64,000 nucleotides of DNA from Desulfuromonadaceae bacterium (GTDB lineage: Bacteria; Desulfobacterota; Desulfuromonadia; Geobacterales; Pseudopelobacteraceae): NCBI GenBank assembly GCA_028687585.1, contig JAQTZV010000003.1:225001-289000 (forward strand), in the 5' to 3' direction. Of this stretch, positions 9,648 through 16,770 are shown in pieces. The notes beneath the pieces were generated by a model, which worked only from the letters and a program-made list of their open reading frames with translations, was not told where the DNA came from and searched no databases. The position numbers were made by a program, and so were the translations under genes. How positions within the stretch are numbered: the first letter of the stretch is position 1; each line of letters begins with the position of its first letter.

Positions 9648-10373
9648 ATGGCAGAAATAAACAAGCTCGGTAATGTGGTTGCGCGTTGCCCCGGGTGTGA
9701 CGGCGGGAAAAGCACTTTTGAGTACTCTGCCGAAGGACGACAACTCGGCTCTACCGCTGTAGTGACACGTAAGCCGTACAGCCAATACGAGGACTGCGAT
9801 GTCCAGTTTAGGTTGTTCCGATGTGCAGGGTGTGGCCGTGGCGGTTTAGGGGCAATCAGAATGATGAAAACTCATTCAACGTATCCTGCTGATATATGGC
9901 AATTATTATGGTTCTATCCTGAAGCTAAAGCAAGATTGCCATTACCGAAGGAAACTCCAAAAGGCATAGTAATGGAGTTTCGTGAGGCAGAAATCTGCAA
10001 AGAGAACGAATGTTTTAGAGCATCTGCTGCAATGTTTCGCTCAGTCATAGATAAGGTATTAAGACAGAATGGCTACAAGATAAGACAGCTTAAGAATTTG
10101 AAAGAACAGATCGATGCAGCTGCTGCAGATGGCGTCATTACTGAAGCTCGAAAAAGGAAGGCACATGAGGACGTAAGAGTTCTCGGAAATGACGTCCTGC
10201 ATGACGAATGGCGGGAAGTAAAAGAAGAGGATGTTGATCTGGCACACCATTATACCCAGCGTGTCTTGGAAGACTTTTACGACGACAGAGAGTCGGTTTT
10301 GAAGTTGATAAGAGAGGCCGGAAGAAAGCCCATCGAAGACGTCTCAAGTGAAGACGAGCAAGATGAGACATAA
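9648..10373 (+). CDS. DUF4145-domain protein with N-terminal zinc-ribbon-like cysteines
   Basis: A 241-residue protein. The N-terminus has two cysteine pairs (ARCPGCDGGKST and FRCAGCGRGG) that look like a zinc ribbon. The central and C-terminal part (EAEICKENECFRASAAMFRS, LRQNGYKIRQLKNLKEQIDA, LGNDVLHDEW) matches the DUF4145 helical domain often found alone or fused to restriction and defence proteins. The acidic tail ends EDEQDET. AGGAGG lies seven bases before the ATG. The stop codon lies inside an attC-like site. Function unknown; a defence or nucleic-acid role is only a guess from family context. Confidence 0.82.
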   Translation: MAEINKLGNVVARCPGCDGGKSTFEYSAEGRQLGSTAVVTRKPYSQYEDCDVQFRLFRCAGCGRGGLGAIRMMKTHSTYPADIWQLLWFYPEAKARLPLPKETPKGIVMEFREAEICKENECFRASAAMFRSVIDKVLRQNGYKIRQLKNLKEQIDAAAADGVITEARKRKAHEDVRVLGNDVLHDEWREVKEEDVDLAHHYTQRVLEDFYDDRESVLKLIREAGRKPIEDVSSEDEQDET

Positions 10374-10421
10374 CCTGGACAGTGGAGCGGTGTACCCCGC
10401 TCACCGCCCACGACGTTAAGC
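10368..10421 (+). other. attC-like site (possible integron cassette recombination site)
   Basis: The gap between the DUF4145 stop and the next start holds an imperfect palindrome bounded by ACATAAC (near the RYYYAAC consensus, one mismatch) and GTTAAGC (exact GTTRRRY match) at 10415-10421. The inner hairpin pairs GTG(g)AGCGG at 10382-10390 with CCGCTCAC at 10397-10404, leaving one extrahelical G, as attC sites do. The upstream stop codon falls in the left core and the next gene starts ten bases after the right core, as in gene cassettes. No integrase and no second matching site were found, so a plain terminator hairpin is the alternative. Confidence 0.35.
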
Positions 10422-10430
10422 GAGGAAACA

Positions 10431-10904
10431 ATGATTAGAAAAATAATTGCAAAAATCAAAATAGCAATTCCAGTGTTTATTCTTCTGACAACAGGGTGTA
10501 CCGCAAATTATTATGTAACACCAGATGAGTTTATTAACCATGTAGCGGAGAATCAATACAAGACGGAAAATCCGACTGGTTTCTATGTAGTTTCACCACT
10601 TGCATCGCTATTTTTTAATCATAAGTATGACGCAAATAATATAAGGAAAGTATTCTGTCGAGACAAGGCTGGAAACCTTTTATATCTGTATCCAGATCGT
10701 AATACACAAATAGAAATAACGTCTAAATCCACGAAGGATGTAGTTAAAATGTATTTTGACTCGGTGTTTTTCGAAGGCAGTAAATTAGTTGGATTACGTT
10801 CGCGATTAGTCCCTGGCATGACAAGAGAGATTGCTTTGACAGATATTGAAAAAATAGAAATTTATGCAGAATTTCCACGAACAGAAAAATTTGACCAAAA
10901 GTGA
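10431..10904 (+). CDS. Hypothetical lipoprotein
   Basis: A 157-residue protein with a charged start, a hydrophobic segment and a lipobox (ILLTTGC, lipidated Cys at about residue 23). The remainder (YYVTPDEFINHVAENQYKT, NIRKVFCRDKAGNLLYLYP, TREIALTDIEKIEIYAEFP) has no family I recognise; the end has the rhythm of a short beta-rich domain. It is preceded by GAGGAAACA and the attC-like site. It is more A+T-rich than its neighbours, consistent with acquisition by transfer. Confidence 0.75.
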   Translation: MIRKIIAKIKIAIPVFILLTTGCTANYYVTPDEFINHVAENQYKTENPTGFYVVSPLASLFFNHKYDANNIRKVFCRDKAGNLLYLYPDRNTQIEITSKSTKDVVKMYFDSVFFEGSKLVGLRSRLVPGMTREIALTDIEKIEIYAEFPRTEKFDQK

Positions 10905-10927
10905 CGTGACCGCTAAAGGAACCAACC

Positions 10928-11938
10928 ATGAAAACCGGCAGAAATGATCCCTGCCCCTGCGGCAGCGGTCTTAAATACAAAAAATGCTGCGCTGATAAAG
11001 AGAACACCGGCGGACAACAGACCGGAACCGGCTCACCATTGGACGGCTTGCGGGAACTGCTCAAGGGGCAGAACTTTGGTTCGCTGGATGAGGCCAACGC
11101 CTTTATCAGCCAGCATATGCAACAGCAAAATAAAACTGTTATCGATGACTTTCATGGACTGTCTTCAGAGCAGATGCACCGCTTTCTCCACTTTCCGTTC
11201 GAGTCTCCAGAGCTGGCCACCTTTCCGTCCCGCTTGGACGTTACCCCGAAAGCCCCCATTCTTACGCTCTTCAACCTGTTGACCGAAGCCATCGGCGATG
11301 ACGGCCTGAAAATGACCGCCACCGGAAACCTGCCCCGGAACTTCTGCCGGGAGGCTGCCAAGGTGTTTTGGGGAGAAGATGAGTACGCTCGCTGGTCACG
11401 CCACGGGGAGCTTCGCTCGGAAGATGAATTTGCAGAACTGAATACAGCCAGGTTGGTGGCTGGACTGGCCGGATTGATCAGAAAATACAAGGGGAAGTTT
11501 ATCATCGGCAAGGAATGCCGCAAGGTGATGGCGGAACAGGGGATGGCAGGCATCTATCCGCGCCTGTTTCGATCATTTGTCAAGGAGTACAACTGGGGCT
11601 ACGGAGATCGAATGCAGGAAATTCCCATGGTTCAACACTCCTTTCTGTTTACGCTCCATCTGTTGAACAAATATGGTGCAGAGTGGCGGTCGAGCCTGTT
11701 TTATGAAGATAACTTTCTGCAAGCATTTCCAATGGTACTGAAAGAAGTACCGGAGATTAGTGAGTGCTACTCGCCGGAAAAAACCTTGCGCAGCTGCTAC
11801 TCGTGGCGATGTCTGGAAAGATTTGCCCGGTTTATGGGGCTGGTGGAGGTTGAACGCGATCCGGCCAATCGATACACGGGTGATTTCCGTCTGAGAAAGC
11901 TGCCGCTTCTGGATCATGTGGTGCAGCTTCATTTGTAA
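10928..11938 (+). CDS. SEC-C zinc-motif protein of unknown function
   Basis: A 336-residue protein whose first residues are a SEC-C zinc-binding motif (RNDPCPCGSGLKYKKCC, residues 5-21). In SecA this motif binds zinc and contacts SecB or the ribosome; it is also common at the ends of unrelated proteins. The rest, mostly helical with several Trp and Arg residues (KVFWGEDEYARWSRHGE, VKEYNWGYGDRMQEIP, SCYSWRCLERFARFMG), is not a family I recognise. AAGGAACCAACC precedes the ATG. Its spacing of 24 bases from the lipoprotein suggests one accessory transcript. Confidence 0.78.
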   Translation: MKTGRNDPCPCGSGLKYKKCCADKENTGGQQTGTGSPLDGLRELLKGQNFGSLDEANAFISQHMQQQNKTVIDDFHGLSSEQMHRFLHFPFESPELATFPSRLDVTPKAPILTLFNLLTEAIGDDGLKMTATGNLPRNFCREAAKVFWGEDEYARWSRHGELRSEDEFAELNTARLVAGLAGLIRKYKGKFIIGKECRKVMAEQGMAGIYPRLFRSFVKEYNWGYGDRMQEIPMVQHSFLFTLHLLNKYGAEWRSSLFYEDNFLQAFPMVLKEVPEISECYSPEKTLRSCYSWRCLERFARFMGLVEVERDPANRYTGDFRLRKLPLLDHVVQLHL

Positions 11939-11991
11939 CAGGTGTCTCAATTTAGGTTGCTGTAAGGTATAAAAAAGGTATATAAATAATA

Positions 11992-12252
11992 ATGGAATTT
12001 GAATTTGATCCTGAAAAATCCGCTGCTAACCTTGAAAAGCATGGAATTGATTTTGTGCAGGCGCAGGCTATTTGGGGAGATTCTGACTATATTGAAATCC
12101 CGCTCAAAACCGCCGATGAAGCGCGCTTTATGGTGATCGGCGTGATTGAGGGTAAAGCGTGGTCAGGTATCATTACCTATCGAGGTGAATCTATTCGAAT
12201 CATCTCGGTACGCCGCTCCAGAAAAGAGGAGACTGCAATCTATGAAAGCTGA
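11992..12252 (+). CDS. brnT: BrnT-family toxin (RNase) of type II toxin-antitoxin system
   Basis: An 86-residue protein with the BrnT hallmarks: FEFDPEKSAANLEKHGIDFVQA at the N-terminus, then EARFMVIGVIEGKAWSGIITYRGE and IRIISVRRSRKEE. BrnT has a RelE-like fold and cleaves RNA, arresting translation; BrnA neutralises it and autoregulates the pair. The downstream brnA overlaps it by 11 bases, in the toxin-first order normal for this family. It marks the right end of the accessory stretch. Confidence 0.93.
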   Translation: MEFEFDPEKSAANLEKHGIDFVQAQAIWGDSDYIEIPLKTADEARFMVIGVIEGKAWSGIITYRGESIRIISVRRSRKEETAIYES

Positions 12253-12466
12253 AGAATTGGACAAAAAATTTGATGACGGCGAGGATGTCTCCGAATTTCT
12301 GGATATTGCCAAAGCCCGCCGCCCACAACAGGATCAAAAGCGGGTAAATGTGGACTTTCCACTCTGGATGGTCCAACAGTTGGACAAAGAGGCAAAGAGA
12401 CTTGGGGTGCCGAGGCAATCAATTATCAAGGTTTGGGTTGCCGAACGGTTGCAGAAGGCGGCGTAA
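12242..12466 (+). CDS. brnA: BrnA-family antitoxin (ribbon-helix-helix)
   Basis: A 74-residue protein starting at ATG 12242 inside the end of brnT. The N-terminal part is acidic (LDKKFDDGEDVSEFLD) and should wrap the toxin. The C-terminal part, RVNVDFPLWMVQQLDKEAKR followed by LGVPRQSIIKVWVAERLQ, is a CopG/MetJ-type ribbon-helix-helix DNA-binding domain, which in this family represses its own operon. A longer in-frame reading from 12146 would lie inside brnT and is not needed. Confidence 0.92.
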   Translation: MKAEELDKKFDDGEDVSEFLDIAKARRPQQDQKRVNVDFPLWMVQQLDKEAKRLGVPRQSIIKVWVAERLQKAA

Positions 12467-12689
12467 TCCTGATGCAGTAGTAATACTCCTGACACATTCT
12501 GTTACATTCCTGTGCTACCCTCTCCCCCATGAGCACCCATTTTCCTTTTGCAGCGTCTGGAAATTCTGGCTGAGAGCGCTGATTGACAATTCTCCTGGTG
12601 GGCATCAGTGTCGTGCAAGTGCGCATCACATTCTAGGATGTGTTGTAGAGTGCCCTTCAAAGGCTTGCTAAAACTGTTGATAATCGGCC

Positions 12690-13037
12690 CTAAATGCAGC
12701 CAGACGGCTTGTCTTTCAGGAAAGCGGCCAACGCAGTTCGATCCGATGCAGCTTCAGGAAGGTTGCCGGCATGTTGTTTAAGGGTTTGAAGCATCTCTTT
12801 ACAGATGTCGCAGCTTTCCTGGCTCAGTGAGTAATACATCCATACCCCCTCGCGACGAATATCCACCCAGCAACTGCGTTTTAGGTAGGCCAGATGTCTT
12901 GACACAGTAGACTGGGGTGCGTTGAGCACCGCCATCAAGTCACAGACGCACAGTTCACCTTCAGCTTGCAGCAGCAGGATGATGCGCAGGCGGATCGGAT
13001 CGGAGAGGGCTTTGATGGTTTGAGCGAGATGTTTCAT
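12690..13037 (-). CDS. arsR: ArsR/SmtB-family metalloregulator, probably arsenic-responsive
   Basis: A 115-residue winged-helix repressor. The alpha-3 metalloid site appears as ELCVCDLMAVL (C30 and C32), the recognition helix as PQSTVSRHLAYLKRS, and the wing as IRREGVWMYYSL. E. coli-type ArsR has a third Cys in alpha-3 (CVCDLC); here that position is Met, but C56 and a C-terminal SCDIC pair (C76, C79) could complete an As(III) site. The start at 13037 has GGAG ten bases upstream and begins MKHLAQTIKALSDPIRL, as the family does. It lies beside a decayed second copy and about 4 kb from the arsenate reductase locus. Confidence 0.9.
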   Translation of the reverse strand: MKHLAQTIKALSDPIRLRIILLLQAEGELCVCDLMAVLNAPQSTVSRHLAYLKRSCWVDIRREGVWMYYSLSQESCDICKEMLQTLKQHAGNLPEAASDRTALAAFLKDKPSGCI

Positions 13038-13057
13038 TTCAATAGGTCTCCACATTA

Positions 13058-13312
13058 TTACCAGCCGACAACTTTTATGCCCTTCCGGCTGTATTCGTCG
13101 TTACCACCTAATAACGGTTTATGCAATTTGTCAAAAACTTTTACAAATTGCATAAATCGGAGGCGGATCGCGTCGAAAAGTGCTTTCATGGTTTGGGCGA
13201 GAAGATTCAAGATCCAGTCATCTGCTTGTATTGAGTGTTGAATTCTTGCATGAAGCAACGACCACAAATGAAACGATTCAGCCCGATCCATGAATTTTAG
13301 TAGCATCCGCAC
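13058..13312 (-). pseudogene. Decayed N-terminal copy of arsR
   Basis: The stretch 13158-13210 aligns without gaps to the 5' end of arsR (12985-13037), 42 of 53 bases by my count. Its translation reads LLAQTMKALFDAIRLRF against HLAQTIKALSDPIRLRI in the intact protein. Beyond this the frame has no DNA-binding helix, no CVC motif and no credible start, and is interrupted by a 14-bp inverted repeat. It overlaps the 3' end of the histidine kinase gene by 35 bases. It is best read as the relic of an arsR duplication or recombination, not a working gene. Confidence 0.65.
13118..13156. repeat. 14-bp inverted repeat in the arsR relic
   Basis: TTTATGCAATTTGT at 13118-13131 and its exact reverse complement ACAAATTGCATAAA at 13143-13156 are separated by 11 bases. 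Lying between convergent-free minus-strand genes, it could form a hairpin after the two-component operon. The loop-distal base runs are weak for an intrinsic terminator; an operator or an insertion scar is also possible. Confidence 0.6.
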
Positions 13313-14711
13313 AAAATCCGGGCAACGTTATTGTAAAGGCACTCCCCAGTCCAAGCTCGCTTGCGAGCGAAATTGTGCCGCCATGTGCCGCAATTATCGC
13401 TCTGGCGATGCTGAGGCCAAGCCCCGTGCCATCAGCGTTTCGCGCTGAATCGGCACGGTAGAACCGATCGAAAACCCTTTCCTGATCTTCTTTTGCGATG
13501 CCGATGCCGCTATCCCGTATTGAAACAACTGCTTCAGCTCCATTCCAGGTTGTGGATACTTCCAACACGCCATTGTCCCTGTTGTATTTGACGCCATTTT
13601 CAAGGATGTTGAGAAACGCTTCCGTAAGGCTCCCCATGTTACCGACGACGGTTGTGTCGGCGCCAAGCGACTCCAGGAGTTGTATGGATCTTTTCTCGAC
13701 GAACGGCTGCAGCATTGCTACCGTTTGTTGGATGCAGGTATTGAGAGATAGAGATTCGAATTCTTTCGACGACAGGATGCCTGAATCAAGCCGGGCCAGC
13801 AGGAGCAGGTTTTTAACCGTTGCGCCGATGCCGTCCGAGACTGATCTGATCGTTGTTAGCGCGTCGATGTATTGTTCCGCTGTTCGTTTCTGTTGCAGTA
13901 TTACGTCACATTGAAGCATGAGTACTGAAACCGGGGTTTTAAGTTCATGGGAGGCATCGGCAATAAGTCGTTTCTCGCTTTCGAACGCCTTTTGCAGCCG
14001 GTCGAGCATGTCATTGAACGATTCGGCAAGATCCGCCATTTCAGCAGTTTCTGACTCTGTATCCACCCGTTTATCGAGGGTTTTATCTGTTATTGACCTG
14101 ATCCTGCCGGAAAACTGTTCAAGAGGCTTTAGCGACTGTTTCGCTAGCCACATTGCCATGAGAGAGACAACCAGTATACCTGTCGGGATGACCATAAGCA
14201 GAAAGTGTCTGAATTTCCGGATCATATCCAGGCTGTCATCAAGGCTCTCCGCCACAAAAATTCTGAACGTCTTGCCAAAGGCGTTGAGGTCGTATTGAAG
14301 CACCCGGATCGGCTCGTCTCCTGGTCCTGTGGAAGTAAATACGGCTTGTTGCGCGCCGGTGTCATTGGTTTCAAGCGCCCCTGCAGCAAGATCAAAGCTG
14401 CTGTTGACGAGAGAGGGGGCTGCGGCAAAAAGCTTTCCGTCCATCAGTACCTTAAAGTAATGCCCTGACCGGGGGATCGAGTAGTCCCCTGAAACGACCT
14501 CCTCCAATTCAAGCTCGATACTTCCTTTCTCTTCATGAAGGAGTCCGGTGATTACCTGTGCTTTTGAGTGAAGTGTCGTATCAACGGAATTGAAGACGGT
14601 CTCTCTGACCTCCAGATAGGTGAGAAGGGCAACCGCAATCAAAAAGAGAGAGGTAAACGCACATATCCAGGCAAAGAGCCGTCCCCGTATGGAGTTTCGG
14701 AAGCGGTTCAT
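13278..14711 (-). CDS. Membrane histidine kinase (HAMP, HisKA, HATPase), CusS/QseC-like
   Basis: A 477-residue sensor kinase. It has two membrane helices (about 11-31 and 170-190) flanking a periplasmic domain, a HAMP domain (AMWLAKQSLKPLEQFSGRI), a dimerisation/phosphoacceptor motif ADASHELKTPVSVL with the His, the N-box LNILENGVKYNRDNG, and the G-boxes IRDSGIGIAKEDQERVFDRF and GTGLGLSIARAI. Its ATG overlaps the stop of the response-regulator gene by four bases. With that regulator, a cytochrome b561 and a DUF5666 protein it forms one minus-strand operon. The signal is unknown; the architecture resembles heavy-metal or envelope-stress sensors. Confidence 0.94.
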   Translation of the reverse strand: MNRFRNSIRGRLFAWICAFTSLFLIAVALLTYLEVRETVFNSVDTTLHSKAQVITGLLHEEKGSIELELEEVVSGDYSIPRSGHYFKVLMDGKLFAAAPSLVNSSFDLAAGALETNDTGAQQAVFTSTGPGDEPIRVLQYDLNAFGKTFRIFVAESLDDSLDMIRKFRHFLLMVIPTGILVVSLMAMWLAKQSLKPLEQFSGRIRSITDKTLDKRVDTESETAEMADLAESFNDMLDRLQKAFESEKRLIADASHELKTPVSVLMLQCDVILQQKRTAEQYIDALTTIRSVSDGIGATVKNLLLLARLDSGILSSKEFESLSLNTCIQQTVAMLQPFVEKRSIQLLESLGADTTVVGNMGSLTEAFLNILENGVKYNRDNGVLEVSTTWNGAEAVVSIRDSGIGIAKEDQERVFDRFYRADSARNADGTGLGLSIARAIIAAHGGTISLASELGLGSAFTITLPGFCADATKIHGSG

Positions 14712-15382
14712 TCTTCGCCTTTCAGAAGATAGCCGGCTCCCCGCACCGTGTGGATGAGCTGCCGGTCAAACCCTTTATCCAGCTTGTTTCGCAAATAATT
14801 AACGTAGACATCGATGACGTTGCTGTCGCGGTCAATATCGGTATCGTACATATGCTCCGTAAGCTCGGATCTGCTGATTACCCTGCCGCTGTTCAGTGCC
14901 AGGTATTCAAGGAGATTGTATTCGGTTGCGGAAAGAGTGATCTCCTTTTCCGCCCTCCTGACGTTATGGGAATTCGTGTCTATCGTAAGGTTGTGTATCG
15001 CAATAACCGGCGAGGTTTTCCCCTTGCTTCGCCTGATCACCGAGCGCAGCCGAGCCAAAAGCTCACTAAAATCGAAGGGTTTCACAATGTAATCATCCGC
15101 GCCAAAATTCAGGCCTTTGATCCTGCTTTCGATCTCGCCGCGGGCGGTGATCAGGAGAACCGGCACATCACGCCCCTTTGACCGCAATTCATTCAGAATC
15201 GTGAGGCCATCCATAATCGGGAGCATGATGTCCAGCAGAATGGCATCGTAGGGATAATTCTCGGCCATGTACAGCCCTTCTTCACCGTCATGAGCCACGT
15301 CGACGATGAAGGTCTGTTCCTCAAGCCCTTTTTTCAGAATCCCGGCCATTCTTTTTTCGTCTTCGATAATAAGAATTTTCAT
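14708..15382 (-). CDS. OmpR/PhoB-family response regulator
   Basis: A 224-residue two-component regulator. The receiver domain has the acidic pair in MKILIIEDEKR, the phosphoacceptor Asp in YDAILLDIMLPIMDG and the conserved Lys in YIVKPFDFSELLAR. The C-terminal winged helix (ITLSATEYNLLEYLALNSGR, VIDVYVNYLRNKLDKG, IHTVRGAGYLLK) binds DNA. The start at 15382 has GGTGG eight bases upstream; four extra codons to 15394 lack spacing for a ribosome site. Partner kinase overlaps downstream; the cytochrome b561 gene ends 28 bases upstream. Confidence 0.95.
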   Translation of the reverse strand: MKILIIEDEKRMAGILKKGLEEQTFIVDVAHDGEEGLYMAENYPYDAILLDIMLPIMDGLTILNELRSKGRDVPVLLITARGEIESRIKGLNFGADDYIVKPFDFSELLARLRSVIRRSKGKTSPVIAIHNLTIDTNSHNVRRAEKEITLSATEYNLLEYLALNSGRVISRSELTEHMYDTDIDRDSNVIDVYVNYLRNKLDKGFDRQLIHTVRGAGYLLKGEE

Positions 15383-15410
15383 CTGACATACCACCCGACC
15401 GAATGTATAT

Positions 15411-16013
15411 TTATTTCAGCTCTGTCTGCGTCTCTTTCACAAAGAACATCCTGCGCCATAAATTATGTCCGCGAAGTGCGTGCATGATGACAGCGCCCAT
15501 GTGCATGGAGAAAAAAATCAGCAGAAGAGACAGCCCCACTTCATGAAATTCCTTGACCGCATGGACCACTCCTCGCGACTTGTGTCCGGGGTCGATAGTG
15601 AAAAAGAGGAAGATGCCGCTCAGCGCCAACAGCAGAAAGAGAAGCAACCCTAACGCATGTACCAATCCGGACACGCCCACGTGTGTCGGTCGGTCTGGCA
15701 GGCGCAGGTGGCACAGGCCAATAATGTCCTCTTTCACATATGAAAGTTTTTCCCGCGTATAGGGGACCCAGTTGGCGAAACGGAGATCCGGAGGTCCGAC
15801 CAGGCCTAACGCAACGCGGAGAAGAATGATATATGATCCGGCCATGCCGATCCAGCTATGCAGGGTGAATCCCATGTGATCGAATTTTTTATAATCACCG
15901 GCGGCCAGGCCGGAAAGCAAGGCGGCTATTCCGAAGATAACAAGCCCGAGATGAACCAGAATTGCGGTGCGGCCAAGGGTGCTTTCCTCTGAATGTATCA
16001 CTTCATTTTTCAT
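15411..16013 (-). CDS. Cytochrome b561-type diheme membrane protein
   Basis: A 200-residue inner-membrane protein with four hydrophobic helices. Histidines that can ligate b-type haem are in ILVHLGLVIFG (H21), HMGFTLHSWIGM (H46, H52), SGLVHALGLLLF, and FHEVGLSLLLIFFSMHMGAVIMH. This is the cytochrome b561 / Ni-hydrogenase-type fold that passes electrons between the quinone pool and periplasmic partners. The start at 16013 follows GGAGGTACAATT; the much longer open frame upstream is not needed. Likely co-transcribed with the DUF5666 gene upstream and the two-component genes downstream. Confidence 0.88.
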   Translation of the reverse strand: MKNEVIHSEESTLGRTAILVHLGLVIFGIAALLSGLAAGDYKKFDHMGFTLHSWIGMAGSYIILLRVALGLVGPPDLRFANWVPYTREKLSYVKEDIIGLCHLRLPDRPTHVGVSGLVHALGLLLFLLLALSGIFLFFTIDPGHKSRGVVHAVKEFHEVGLSLLLIFFSMHMGAVIMHALRGHNLWRRMFFVKETQTELK

Positions 16014-16205
16014 AATTGTACCTCCTTGTGAAGAGTGACGATGTTTATTTTCTTCACCGGTGGACGAAACGCTTGACGTGAGCGGGGAAGGTAATTCTCT
16101 CCCACTCACGCCGGACTGATAACGCTTCGCTCTGTTTATCTCGATGTTGCGTGCTGAAAGGAGCGTTGCCGGAAGTGACACCTTCAATCTCAACCTGTAC
16201 GTCAA

Positions 16206-16550
16206 TTACTGTCTTTCCGTACGGTCCCTTTTTACTTCAACTTTGTAGGCATTCAACGTATTGCCGCTGGCAGTCCCCTCAACTTCCACATATGCGCCCA
16301 CTTCTGCCTTGCCGTATTTTTCTTTTATGCGTGTGGTTTTTGTCACGTTAATTTCCCGGCCGTTCACGTTCCAGATGCCGGTAATCCCGGTGGGAAGGCT
16401 CTGGACGGTGCCGTAAATTTTGCTTTCATACGGATCGGTCTGCACATGTCTTCTTTCATCATGACGTTCATCCCCGCTTGCGAACGCAGCGCCTGCCGAT
16501 AATAGTACCACATACAGCCCCACTGCCATTGTGCTGATCACGTTTTTCAT
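16206..16550 (-). CDS. Periplasmic DUF5666-type protein
   Basis: A 114-residue exported protein: signal peptide MKNVISTMAVGLYVVLLSAG ending at ASG, a His-rich stretch (GDERHDERRHVQ), then an OB-like DUF5666 domain (IYGTVQSLPTGITGIWNVNG, REINVTKTTRIKEKYGKAEV, GAYVEVEGTASGNTLNAYKV). Such proteins often sit beside b561 cytochromes and metal-responsive two-component systems; the His cluster could bind metal. AGGAGAAGAGT precedes the ATG. It is the first gene of the operon and is divergent from the arsenate reductase regulators. Confidence 0.8.
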   Translation of the reverse strand: MKNVISTMAVGLYVVLLSAGAAFASGDERHDERRHVQTDPYESKIYGTVQSLPTGITGIWNVNGREINVTKTTRIKEKYGKAEVGAYVEVEGTASGNTLNAYKVEVKRDRTERQ

Positions 16551-16699
16551 ACTCTTCTCCTTTTCTCCTTTTTGTATCCGCTGTTACCGGATTTCCATCA
16601 TTTGAAATGAGAGTAGCACACCAATTATTAAGGGAGCATTAAACGGAAGATTGTTTTTTGAGTGGCAAAATCAGCTCGATTTTACGACTGTATTCTCGC

Positions 16700-16727
16700 T
16701 TGAATAATCCGCAAAAGCGGATATAGT
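16700..16727 (+). promoter_or_regulatory. Probable sigma-70 promoter with an operator-like palindrome
   Basis: TTGAAT at 16700-16705 and TATAGT at 16722-16727 are separated by 16 bases, a good match to -35 and -10 boxes, 43 bases before the ATG of the PhnD-like gene. The spacer is almost filled by ATCCGC-AAAA-GCGGAT (16707-16722), a perfect 6-bp inverted repeat overlapping the -10 box, as expected for a repressor or activator site. It would drive the sensor genes and perhaps the whole arr operon. Confidence 0.5.
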
Positions 16728-16770
16728 TGACGGTACGTTTCTTATCAATGTGCCCCAAGGTTTCCCTGCC

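Noticed and set aside
12467..12689. Frames of about 67-107 codons in the brnA to arsR gap
   Set aside because: None has a family or a start signal; the 223-base gap holds nothing I can name.
16672..16690. A TGGCA...GC string upstream of the PhnD-like gene as a sigma-54 promoter
   Set aside because: Only 8 bases separate GG and GC; the -24/-12 element needs 10.
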